The notes below the pieces were generated by a model that saw only the letters and a list, made by a program, of their open reading frames with translations, did no database searches and had not been told where the DNA came from. From positions 1,798,001 to 1,862,000 of the forward strand of contig NZ_CP107020.1 in NCBI RefSeq assembly GCF_025725725.1: a stretch of DNA of 64,000 bases, read 5' to 3'. Below, piece by piece: positions 37,101 to 43,197 of this stretch. The position numbers were made by a program, and so were the translations under genes. This DNA comes from Brachybacterium huguangmaarense. Its GTDB lineage: Bacteria > Actinomycetota > Actinomycetes > Actinomycetales > Dermabacteraceae. Each line of letters starts with the position of its first letter. The stretch's first letter is position 1.

Positions 37101-38601
37101 GCGCCTGCCGAGCCGCCGCACCGACGAGGAGCTCCTGCTCGGGGTCATGGACGTGCCCGAGAACCAGGCGCAGCCGACCGTCTCCTACCTGCCGGACCGC
37201 GACGGCAACATGGCGGTCTACGGCACCGGCGGCTCGGGCAAGTCGACGACCCTGCGCACCCTCGCGATCTCCGCCGCGAGCACCGTGCGCGGCGGGCCCG
37301 TGCACGTCTACGGGCTCGACTTCGGCGCCTCGGGCCTCACGATGCTCGAGGAGCTCCCGCACGTCGGATCGATCATCGCGGGCGATGACGAGGAACGGGT
37401 GACGCGGCTGCTGCGCACCCTGCGCCAGGAGATCGACGACCGCGCCAAGGAGTTCGCGCGCGTGCGCGCCGGCACGATCGCCGAGTACCGGCGGCTCGCC
37501 GAGGCGCCGGAGACCCCGCGCATCCTGCTGCTCGTCGACGGCATGGCCGCCTTCCGCGAGGCCTACGACTTCTCCCACCTCGCCAAGTGGTTCACGACCT
37601 TCGTGCAGATCGCGACCGACGGGCGCCAGGTCGGCGTGCATGTCGTGGTCACGGGCGATCGGCCCAGCGCCATCCCCACCTCGCTCGGCTCGTCGATCCA
37701 GCGCCGCCTCATCCACCGGCTCGCCTCGGCCGACGACTACTCGGTGTTCGGCGCGGCCCGCGACGTGCTGGACTCCTCCTCGCCTCCCGGGCGGGCGATC
37801 CTCGACGGCCACGAGGTGCAGATCGCCGTGCACGGCGGCGACGCCAACGTCGCCATCCAGTCGCGCGAGGTCGCGGCGCTCGCCCAGGCGATGCGGAGAG
37901 CCGGCGTGGGGCGGGCCCCCGCGATCGCCCGCCTGCCCGAGCGCGTCGAGTTCTCCTCGCTGCATCCCGTGCTCGGCGGGCGGCCCGTCGTGGGCGTGGC
38001 CGACGAGACGCTCTCGGAGATCGCGATCGAGCCGCGCGGCGCGTTCATGGTCTCCGGGCCGATCGGGTCGGGACGCACGACGACGCTGCTCACCCTCGCC
38101 ACCGCGCTGAAGGCCATGGAGCACCCGATGCGGATCGTGCGCTTCTCGGCCCGCCGCACGCCGTTGACGGGCCAGGGCATCTGGGACGTCGAGGCGTCGG
38201 ATCCCGACGAGGTGCGCACCCTCGCCCAGCAGCTGCTCGCGACCCTCGAGTCCGGCGGCGTCGCCGAGGGGCGGCTCGCGGTGTTCGTCGACGGCGTCGC
38301 GGACTTCACCGGCACGGGCGCCGAGGGCGACCTCGAGAAGCTGATCCGCAGCGCCGCCCGCGAGGGGCAGTTCGTGGTGGGCGAGAACGAGTCCTCCACC
38401 TGGTCCCAGGCCTACACGCTCGCCAAGCCCTTCAAGTCCGGGCGCCGCGGGATCCTGCTGCAGCCGAGCGACGGCGAGGGCGACACCCTGCTGGGCACAC
38501 CGCTCGGGCGGGTCCGGCGCGCGGACTTCTCGGCCGGCCGCGGGTTCCTGGTCGCCGGCGGGCGCGCCACCAAGCTCCAGGTCGCGCAGGTCACCGGCTG
38601 A
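34135..38601 (+). CDS. FtsK/SpoIIIE-type type VII secretion ATPase (EssC/EccC-like)
   Basis: A 1488-residue motor protein. Residues 1-100 form an N-terminal ubiquitin-like or FHA-like domain, residues about 108-205 an FHA domain (SKRHCRLNV, LGSSNGVVI), two membrane segments follow at about 244-290, then three ATPase domains. ATPase 1 has GGTTGAGKSE near residue 704 and IIIVDEFAALAKE near 809. ATPase 2 has GTGGSGKST near 1028. ATPase 3 has GPIGSGRTT near 1307, with Arg in place of the Walker lysine. N-terminal FHA plus two TM plus three ATPases is the EssC (Firmicutes T7SSb) layout rather than the split mycobacterial EccCa/EccCb. It drives export of WXG100 proteins and partners (family knowledge). 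Confidence 0.93.
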   Translation: MRIKLTLRRPEDRLTDVEVTADATATVADVASALYLGDPLRAGMQAPEGLTLQVQDPGAGPGASGVRTLRRDADLIQAGLRSGSVVSIARSSDRYASASESRGAGVALLRVLSGPQEGREYPLPAGATVIGREGDVDIRIADEMLSKRHCRLNVSDTVEIVDLGSSNGVVIAGERVERAVVGPADTVLIGGTSFAVVLLHRPGGAAPSSPVVEFNRSPRVVPRFPYRPLQAPTPPSEPQAQPFPVIMMIAPLFMGAFMFLLTGSPRSLMFVFMMPLMAAAGYFTRRSQQRKMLETQIARFTDAMASLRRRVSAAQELERAVRLVEAPSAADTVDSAFRLGRLLWTHRPEHAAFGTVRLGLGIAESRVGIAMPKENNAIAAYWDELVDMQEEYSRIAGVPIVADLRTCGSIGVAGAGEEARGAARAVAVQLAGLHSPAEVALAAIVSPRSRRDWEWLKWLPHTSSPHSPLPGDHLADSRLLGASLVSRLEELIAERAGEDDRPQSRGALTPDVTQVPELPPDPVTPSLVVIVEDDAPVDRARLVRIAERGPDVGVHVLWCAANVAALPAACRTHLVIDEAVQGASAGHVRLGERSYPVTIETVGPDVATGVARHLAPVIDAGVPVDDDSDLPRSINWLQLAGTELAEIPGSIVERWRENGSLVPRDGAAPVRRSHDADLRGLIGHDGADAFHLDLRTQGPHALVGGTTGAGKSEFLQAWVMGMATAHSPDRVTFLFVDYKGGAAFADAVTLPHAVGLVTDLSPHLVRRALTSLRAELQYREHLLNRKKAKDLVSLERTGDPDCPPSLIIIVDEFAALAKEIPEFVDGVVDVAARGRSLGLHLILATQRPAGVIKENLRANTNLRIALRMADEADSKDILGDQMAAHFDPGIPGRAAAKTGPGRIATFQTGYAGGWTTDEPEQARVDVVEKAFGTGETWDMPAPAVAETADPGPNDITRMVRTIRRAADEADVPDPRKPWLAELAEAYDLSRLPSRRTDEELLLGVMDVPENQAQPTVSYLPDRDGNMAVYGTGGSGKSTTLRTLAISAASTVRGGPVHVYGLDFGASGLTMLEELPHVGSIIAGDDEERVTRLLRTLRQEIDDRAKEFARVRAGTIAEYRRLAEAPETPRILLLVDGMAAFREAYDFSHLAKWFTTFVQIATDGRQVGVHVVVTGDRPSAIPTSLGSSIQRRLIHRLASADDYSVFGAARDVLDSSSPPGRAILDGHEVQIAVHGGDANVAIQSREVAALAQAMRRAGVGRAPAIARLPERVEFSSLHPVLGGRPVVGVADETLSEIAIEPRGAFMVSGPIGSGRTTTLLTLATALKAMEHPMRIVRFSARRTPLTGQGIWDVEASDPDEVRTLAQQLLATLESGGVAEGRLAVFVDGVADFTGTGAEGDLEKLIRSAAREGQFVVGENESSTWSQAYTLAKPFKSGRRGILLQPSDGEGDTLLGTPLGRVRRADFSAGRGFLVAGGRATKLQVAQVTG

Positions 38602-38686
38602 GACCGGGCCAGGCCGGCGAGGGCCGGGGGTCCCGGGAGGCCCGCGCGCCGGGGAGACACGGGACCTCCCCACGGGCGGCTTGTCC

Positions 38687-38708
38687 ACATGGGGAGTGCT
38701 CCCCATGT
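38687..38708. promoter_or_regulatory. Perfect palindrome upstream of first WXG100 gene (site 1)
   Basis: ACATGGGGAG and CTCCCCATGT flank TG, a perfect 22-nt palindrome. A TAGAGT -10-like box lies at 38729-38734, its first base 31.5 nt from the palindrome centre. The preceding GTCCACATGGGGAGT is identical to site 2 at 39690-39704. Probable operator or activator site. Confidence 0.65.
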
Positions 38709-38797
38709 CGGTCCCGGTCGCCGCTCCCTAGAGTGGGCCCGGTGGAGACACGCGGCGCCGGGCACCCGGGCCGCGCCGAGACGGACGGGGAGGCACC

Positions 38798-39067
38798 GTG
38801 AACACAGCCGCCAAGGGCATGTCCGTCGACGAGGTCCGGCGCATGGCGCGCGATCTCGCCGACGCGGCCGAGGAGATCGAGCAGATGCGGACCGAGCTCA
38901 CCACGGGGCTCGAGGAGGTCGACTGGACGGGCCCGGACGCGGACCGCTTCCGGGGCCAGTGGGCCGACGAGATGGCCCCCGCCCTCGAGGACCTCTCCAC
39001 CGCCATCGCCGCGCTCTCGACGACCGCCGAGACGAACGCGCAGGAGCAGGAGTCCACCTCCGCCTGA
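38798..39067 (+). CDS. WXG100-family protein 1
   Basis: An 89-residue helical hairpin protein of the ESAT-6/WXG100 type. The turn motif is DWTGPDADRF near residues 43-52, with Trp-Thr-Gly as WXG. Both flanks are amphipathic helices. These small proteins are exported as dimers by the EssC/EccC motor encoded just upstream. GTG start with GGGGAGG upstream; own promoter region with palindrome site 1. A Tyr-xxx-Asp/Glu export tail is not evident. Confidence 0.9.
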   Translation: MNTAAKGMSVDEVRRMARDLADAAEEIEQMRTELTTGLEEVDWTGPDADRFRGQWADEMAPALEDLSTAIAALSTTAETNAQEQESTSA

Positions 39068-39135
39068 TCGCAGGCACGGGGCCGCCGGCCCGCGGTGGGT
39101 ACAGTGACGGCGACCGAGCCGAGGAGCGCCGCGCC

Positions 39136-39628
39136 GTGACATCCCCTCCGACCAGGACCGTCGAGTTCCCGAGCGTCGAGCTGCCTGCGCCCCCCGCATC
39201 TGACGATGTCGGTGCCCGAGACCTGGGAGACCGTGATCGTGCCGGGCCTCCAGGTCGCCGTCGCCGAGCCCGCCGCGCCGGGCCGTTTCCGCGCCAACGT
39301 CGTCGTGACGTGCGAGCGTCTGCCCGCCGAGGGCGGGCCGGCCCGCGCCGTCGAGGCGCTCGGGCAGCGGAGCTCGGCGCTCCCGTCGCTCGAGGAGATC
39401 GTCACGGACGAGGTCGAGATCGCCGGTCGTCCGTGGCTGCGCCGCGAGTACGGCTACACCCAGCCGGGCTCGGAGACGGTGGTCCAGGCGGTCCGGCACA
39501 CCCACCTTGACCGCGGCCGGGCCGTCGACGTGATCGAGGTCGTCGGCAGCTGTGGGGCCGCCCGCGCCGACGAGCTCTTCGCGGTGATCCGCGGGATCCA
39601 GGACTCGGTGCGGGTCTGGATCGACTGA
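39136..39628 (+). pseudogene. Mog1/PsbP-like (LpqN-like) protein gene with apparent frameshift
   Basis: A GTG at 39136 with GAGGAG upstream opens a frame encoding MTSPPTRTVEFPSVELPAPP, but the frame then leaves the conserved part, which continues one frame over from 39206 (SVPETWETV to the C-terminus at 39628). Removing one C from the run of six at 39190-39195 fuses both into a continuous 163-residue protein with a smooth junction. The 140-residue downstream frame has an ATG at 39206 but no ribosome binding site. It may be a real lesion, a sequencing error, or slippage. The fold assignment (small alpha/beta protein near WXG100 genes) is tentative. Confidence 0.55.
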
Positions 39629-39689
39629 TCGATCCGGCGGCCTGCATGCCGAGCCGGTCCCCGTCGGGCGGCGTGTGGAGGGGACGGCG

Positions 39690-39740
39690 TCCACATGGGG
39701 AGTTGTCCCCATCGTCAGGTGTGACAGGCACCTCTAGGCT
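39690..39740 (+). promoter_or_regulatory. Palindrome and -10 box upstream of second WXG100 pair (site 2)
   Basis: GTCCACATGGGGAGT, identical over 15 nt to site 1, forms the palindrome ATGGGGA-GTTG-TCCCCAT at 39695-39712. TAGGCT at 39735-39740 is 31.5 nt from its centre, exactly as at site 1. No good -35 box is present at either place, which suggests activator-dependent promoters. Confidence 0.65.
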
Positions 39741-39836
39741 GAAGCCATCACCGAGGGATCGGGCCGAGGACGCGACATCGTCGCCGAGGTGCCGGACCGG
39801 GTGGGCACAGCAGACCAACACCCCCAGGAGGGCACC

Positions 39837-40097
39837 ATGAAGAAGGGCATGATCCCGGAGGACGTCGACAAGATCGCCACCGACATCACCACGGCGGTCG
39901 AGGATGTGGACACCTACTACAACGACGCCTACAGCGCCCTCACGGAGCTGGACTGGACCGGCGACGACCGCGATCGCTTCGTGAGCGATTTCGAGGAGCA
40001 GGTGGGCGGCCTGCTCACCACGCTCAAGCAGGCCGCGAGCGACATGGCCACGCGCGCCACCACGAACGCCAACGAGCAGCGCAACGCCTCCGCCTGA
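39837..40097 (+). CDS. WXG100-family protein 2
   Basis: An 86-residue WXG100 protein; turn motif LDWTGDDRDRFV near residues 38-49. Helix-turn-helix hairpin with polar C-terminal tail ending NEQRNASA. ATG at 39837 with CAGGAGGGC upstream. It lies 46 nt before a third WXG100 gene, so the two are probably co-transcribed and may form the secreted heterodimer, as EsxA/EsxB do. Confidence 0.9.
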   Translation: MKKGMIPEDVDKIATDITTAVEDVDTYYNDAYSALTELDWTGDDRDRFVSDFEEQVGGLLTTLKQAASDMATRATTNANEQRNASA

Positions 40098-40143
40098 CCC
40101 GCCGTCGATCGCCACCGCCACACTCGAGAAAAAGGACTGAACG

Positions 40144-40428
40144 ATGTCTTTCAAGGGCATGAACTCGGAAGACGGCCGCACCGTGGCCGACACCCTCAAG
40201 ACCGCCGGGACCAACATCCAGGAGGCCTTCGCCACCGCCACCACGAGCGTGAACAGCGCCAACTGGGTCGGGGACGACCGCGAGTCCTACGTCGCGGACT
40301 GGAGCAGCCTCGTCACGAACCAGATCGATCCGCTCGTGGACGCCCTGACCACCAAGAGCGAGGATCTCCGCCAGCAGGCCGAGGAGCAGGACACGACCTC
40401 GACCGGCGGCGGCTCGTCCTACGCCTGA
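40144..40428 (+). CDS. WXG100-family protein 3
   Basis: A 94-residue WXG100 protein with the turn NWVGDDRESYV (Trp-Val-Gly) near residues 40-50 and a Ser/Gly-rich tail. ATG at 40144 with AAAAAGGACT upstream. Last gene of the secretion locus; a strong terminator follows at 40460. Likely partner of WXG100 protein 2. Confidence 0.88.
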   Translation: MSFKGMNSEDGRTVADTLKTAGTNIQEAFATATTSVNSANWVGDDRESYVADWSSLVTNQIDPLVDALTTKSEDLRQQAEEQDTTSTGGGSSYA

Positions 40429-40459
40429 GCCCCTCCGGCCCCCGGCCCCCCCCCCACCG

Positions 40460-40497
40460 ACGGGCCCGCTCTCGCCCCCACGCGAGAGCGGGCCCGT
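40460..40497 (+). terminator. Terminator of the secretion locus
   Basis: A perfect 15-bp stem (40460-40474 with 40483-40497) around an 8-nt loop, followed by TCTTCTCTCC. Strong intrinsic terminator after the last WXG100 gene. Confidence 0.88.
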
Positions 40498-40638
40498 TCT
40501 TCTCTCCCCGACGTCTCCCCGGCATCACCGAGGCGGCGCACAGGTCCCGGACAGGCCCCCTGCCTACACTAGATGCCAGGTGAGCGCCGGACGGAGACGA
40601 TCCCGGACGAGTAGAGCTCCACTCCGGAGGAGGAACAG

Positions 40639-41517
40639 ATGGGTCGCGGGGCCATGAACACGGTCAAGACGGCGGCGCTCTTCGGCGTGCTGTGGGGCGT
40701 CCTGCTCGCGATCGGCTTCCTCGTCGGCAACGGCCCGAAGTACCTGTGGATCTTCGCGATCGTCGGGCTGATCGGCACCTTCGTCAGCTACTGGAACAGC
40801 GACAAGATCGCCCTGCGCTCGATGCGGGCGGTTCCCGTCACCCCCGAGCAGGCGCCGCGCCTGTACGCGATCGTGCAGGAGCTCTCGACGGCGGCCAACG
40901 CGCCCATGCCGCGCCTGTACATCTCGCCGACCGACCAGCCCAACGCCTTCGCGACCGGCCGCAACCCCCAGCATGCCGCCGTCTGCGCGACGCAGGGGAT
41001 CCTGCGCATCCTCGACGACCGTGAGCTGCGAGGGGTGCTGGGCCATGAGCTCATGCACGTCTACAACCGCGACATCCTCACGAGCTCGGTGGCCGCCGGC
41101 ATCGCGGGCATCATCACCTCGCTCGCCCAGATGGCCCTCTGGTTCGGCGGCGGCCGCGACCGCAACGGCGGCAACATCATCGCCTCCCTCGCGGCGATGA
41201 TCCTCGCGCCGCTGGCCGCCTCCCTCATCCAGCTCGCGATCTCCCGGACCCGCGAGTACGACGCAGACGAGGACGGCGCACGCCTGACGGGCGATCCGCT
41301 CGCGCTCGCCTCCGCCCTGCGCAAGATCTCGTCCGGCGTCACGGCCAAGCCGCTGCGGCCCGAGCAGGACATCGTCGACAGCGCCCACATGATGATCGCC
41401 AACCCGTTCAGGGCCGGCGAGGGCCTGACCAACCTGTTCTCGACGCATCCGCCGATGGACAAGCGGATCGCGCGGCTCGAGGAGATGGCCGAGCAGGGCA
41501 AGCAGCGCCCCTTCTGA
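40639..41517 (+). CDS. htpX: HtpX-type M48 zinc metalloprotease
   Basis: A 292-residue inner-membrane protease that degrades damaged membrane proteins. Two membrane segments lie near residues 12-55, the HELMH zinc motif is at about residues 136-140 and two further hydrophobic stretches near 150-200. REYDADEDGARL supplies the third zinc ligand. ATG at 40639 with GGAGGAGGAA upstream. A TACACT at 40565-40570 may be the -10 box. It stands alone between two terminator structures. Confidence 0.94.
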   Translation: MGRGAMNTVKTAALFGVLWGVLLAIGFLVGNGPKYLWIFAIVGLIGTFVSYWNSDKIALRSMRAVPVTPEQAPRLYAIVQELSTAANAPMPRLYISPTDQPNAFATGRNPQHAAVCATQGILRILDDRELRGVLGHELMHVYNRDILTSSVAAGIAGIITSLAQMALWFGGGRDRNGGNIIASLAAMILAPLAASLIQLAISRTREYDADEDGARLTGDPLALASALRKISSGVTAKPLRPEQDIVDSAHMMIANPFRAGEGLTNLFSTHPPMDKRIARLEEMAEQGKQRPF

Positions 41518-41549
41518 CGGACCCGCCCGAGCAGGCGCACGCCGTCGAG

Positions 41550-41598
41550 ATCGCCTTGTCGGGCGGAATTCTCGGGGAGTTCCGCCCGACACGGCGAT
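41550..41598. repeat. Long inverted repeat after htpX
   Basis: ATCGCCTTGTCGGGCGGAA at 41550-41568 pairs with 41580-41598 over 19 bases with one mismatch around an 11-nt loop. It could be the htpX terminator, but there is no U tract, so a dispersed palindromic repeat is also possible. Confidence 0.6.
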
Positions 41599-41798
41599 TT
41601 CGATGCGCGAGAGGGACGCACGCGAGCGGCGACCGTTCGGCGATGTCGATGTCGATCGGCACTGTTGCCTGTAGCCCGCGGCCGGCCTCCGAGATCGCGG
41701 CCGCCGCGTCCCCTGCCCAGGAGCCTCTGATCGTTCCCCCAGCGAATCGACGGACGCCCGGCCTAGGGTGTCAGGAGTACACCCAAGGGGGGAACATC

Positions 41799-41984
41799 AT
41801 GGCTACGTACACCCAGCTCCGCCGTCTCGCCGCGGACTGCCGCATCGATCATGAGAAGGCTCCGGTGGCCCCGGACGACCTGGACGCGCTGCTCGACATC
41901 GCCGAGCAGCGCGAGCAGCCGGCGGCGAGCACGCCCGCCCGGACGTCACCGACCGTGACGGCGGGCTCTGCGCGTCGTCGCTGA
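41799..41984 (+). CDS. Small hypothetical protein
   Basis: A 61-residue acidic-to-basic protein (MATYTQLRRLAADCRIDHEK at the start, Ala/Thr/Pro-rich tail ending SARRR). Coding is supported by AAGGGGGG upstream of the ATG, a TAGGGT -10-like box at 41764-41769 and the terminator right after the stop. I do not recognise it. Before integration of the neighbouring element it would have faced yajQ tail to tail. Confidence 0.55.
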   Translation: MATYTQLRRLAADCRIDHEKAPVAPDDLDALLDIAEQREQPAASTPARTSPTVTAGSARRR

Positions 41985-42001
41985 GAGCCCGAGCGCGGCG
42001 A

Positions 42002-42043
42002 CGCGGCCCCGGTCCCGACCATCTGGCCGGGACCGGGGCCGCG
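42002..42043. terminator. Bidirectional terminator beside attL
   Basis: A perfect 16-bp stem (42002-42017 with 42028-42043) with a 10-nt loop. It ends the small gene at 41984 and, before integration, would have ended yajQ on the other strand. It now lies just outside the element's left core site. Confidence 0.8.
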
Positions 42044-42051
42044 GCCGTCTC

Positions 42052-42071
42052 AGCGGTAGTTGACGAACTGC
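42052..42071. repeat. Left core attachment site (attL core)
   Basis: AGCGGTAGTTGACGAACTGC, identical to 51935-51954. With the preceding TCTC (TCTT at the right end) the identity extends to 23 of 24 bases. Read on the minus strand it gives the last yajQ codons, so this copy is a remnant of the original yajQ 3' end or of attP. Confidence 0.92.
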
Positions 42072-42161
42072 CCCGGGGGTTCTGCGGCGCCCCGGCTGAT
42101 ACGGGAATGTCGCGCTGACCTGCGCGTATGTCATTGTGGCGTACTGGGTCGGATCGGGCTC

Positions 42162-42192
42162 CGCGGACTCTCCTGCGGACTATTTGCGGACT
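42162..42192 (+). repeat. Left cluster of arm-type YGCGGACT boxes
   Basis: GCGGACT occurs at 42163, 42175 and 42186, spaced 12 and 11 bases, each preceded by a pyrimidine. The same box occurs three times near the right core site. Likely arm-type binding sites of the integrase. Confidence 0.55.
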
Positions 42193-42240
42193 GCGCCGCT
42201 GGTCGCGACGGGTGCGTCCCGGGCGCTCGAGGTGCCGATC

Positions 42241-42278
42241 CGCAAGGAACTTCCTAGCGTCCGCAAGGAACTTCCTTG
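42241..42278. repeat. Two copies of a palindromic 17-mer
   Basis: TCCGCAAGGAACTTCCT occurs twice, 21 bases apart. Its centre AAGGAACTTCCTT is a near-perfect palindrome, complete in the second copy. Possible protein-binding sites at the left end of the element. Confidence 0.5.
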
Positions 42279-42369
42279 CGAAGTGCTCCCCGTGCGCGTA
42301 AGGACATCACCGGGCAGCATGCTTCCTGCGGCGCAGTAAGCAGGTCCTCCCCGGGCGCGCGAGGTGCCG

Positions 42370-42400
42370 ATGGGTTAGCGCATGGGTTAGCGCATGGGTT
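42370..42400 (+). repeat. 12-bp tandem repeat, about 2.6 copies
   Basis: ATGGGTTAGCGC at 42370-42381 and 42382-42393, then ATGGGTT at 42394-42400. Function unknown; iteron-like. Confidence 0.7.
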
Positions 42401-42422
42401 CCGGCCCCCCTTCGCGCAGAGA

Positions 42423-42455
42423 ACCGCCCCCTCAACGTGGTGTCGAGGGGGCGGT
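42423..42455 (-). terminator. Terminator of the head/packaging operon
   Basis: Perfect 11-bp stem (42423-42433 with 42445-42455) with an 11-nt loop; on the minus strand it is followed by TTCTCTG. It lies 110 bases after the stop of the last head gene. Confidence 0.7.
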
Positions 42456-42565
42456 CGTACTGGCGCAGGAGCTTCTTCGGGGGAGGGTTCCCTCCACTCC
42501 TTCGATCCGCGTGGTCCGGGCTGCCCCATTAGAAGAGCCCGGGCGGTGACGTTCACGCCAGGTCG

Positions 42566-42892
42566 CTAGCCGGTGGTCTGCTCCACAATCAGCTCGTAGT
42601 GGTGGACACTGCCGTTCCAGAGGATCGGCATGGGCTGGCCGATCACTTCGAGGGTGGTGCCGAGGGCGCTGATTTTGGAGCTTGCGTCGATCTTCGCGGT
42701 GGCCGGCAGGATGAGCCGGAACCGGATCACCACGGCGTCACGGTTCGGTTCGTTCAGATCGTCCGTGGAGAGGGGAGAGAACTCTCCGTAGACGGTCTCC
42801 TCGACGTCCGGGCCGTAGATGGGGTTGCCGTAGCGGTCGCGGCCGATCTCCCCGCCCTTCCGGAGTATGACGATCTTCGTGTGGCCGATCAC
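42566..42892 (-). CDS. Phage head-closure (head-tail stopper) protein
   Basis: A 108-residue beta-rich protein similar in size and pattern to the SPP1 gp16/HK97-type head-closure family (VILRKGGEIGRDRYGNPIYG, then GEFSPLSTDDL). It would cap the packaged head below the adaptor and form the tail docking surface. GTG start in a GTGA overlap with the adaptor gene. It is the last gene of the element; where a phage would continue with tail terminator and tail tube genes, the element ends. A satellite that keeps this docking protein must match a helper tail (inference). Confidence 0.75.
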   Translation of the reverse strand: MIGHTKIVILRKGGEIGRDRYGNPIYGPDVEETVYGEFSPLSTDDLNEPNRDAVVIRFRLILPATAKIDASSKISALGTTLEVIGQPMPILWNGSVHHYELIVEQTTG

Positions 42893-43197
42893 TGGGCGCG
42901 CCGCCTATACCTGTTCAGCACGAACGTTTCGGCGAGAGTCCAGCCGCGGAAGGAGTCCTGCACGGTGACAGCGCCGGCCGAATACCGGAGTTGTTCCGGG
43001 TTGGCGATGAGGCGGGCGGTTGCCGTGGTGACGACTGCGGTGATCTCCTCGTTGGGCTCGTTGGCGGTGAAGCCGCCGCCGCGAGTGTAGGACCGAGCCA
43101 TGGCGATGATGATCGCAAGGTGCTCCCCGGCCAGGGCGGCAAGCTCTTCGTTGTCTCCCTGGCCGAGGAACTCTGCGACGTCCTTGCCTTCGATCAT
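42889..43197 (-). CDS. Phage head-tail adaptor (connector) protein
   Basis: A 102-residue mostly helical protein with the pattern of the Gp15/gp6-like adaptor family: short N-terminal helix, conserved ARSYTRGGGF followed by ITAVVTTATARLIANPEQ, and a C-terminal segment ending NRYRRRAQ. It would form a ring under the portal. One-nt overlap with the capsid stop and 4-nt overlap with the head-closure gene, so all three are translationally coupled. Confidence 0.78.
   Translation of the reverse strand: MIEGKDVAEFLGQGDNEELAALAGEHLAIIIAMARSYTRGGGFTANEPNEEITAVVTTATARLIANPEQLRYSAGAVTVQDSFRGWTLAETFVLNRYRRRAQ

Larger units (their letters stand above)
42072..42565. other. Non-coding left end of the element with several repeat families
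   Basis: About 490 bases with no convincing gene. It contains three YGCGGACT boxes (42162-42192), two copies of TCCGCAAGGAACTTCCT, a 22-nt direct repeat with one mismatch (42218-42239 and 42350-42371), a 12-bp tandem repeat and the terminator of the head operon. Such density of repeats fits a recombination or replication control region. Confidence 0.6.

Noticed and set aside
33139-38706. An open frame of 1855 codons on the minus strand opposite the EssC-like gene
   Set aside because: Same reason: Gly/Arg/Ala-rich shadow, no recognisable motif, while the plus strand encodes a canonical FtsK-type ATPase.
42238-42400. CRISPR-like array suggested by short repeats
   Set aside because: Repeats are too short, differently spaced and of several unrelated types; no spacers and no cas genes anywhere in the window.
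42254-42556. Minus-strand open frame of 100 codons in the left end of the element
   Set aside because: It runs through the tandem repeats and the terminator hairpin, has no ribosome binding site and low-complexity residues; treated as non-coding.
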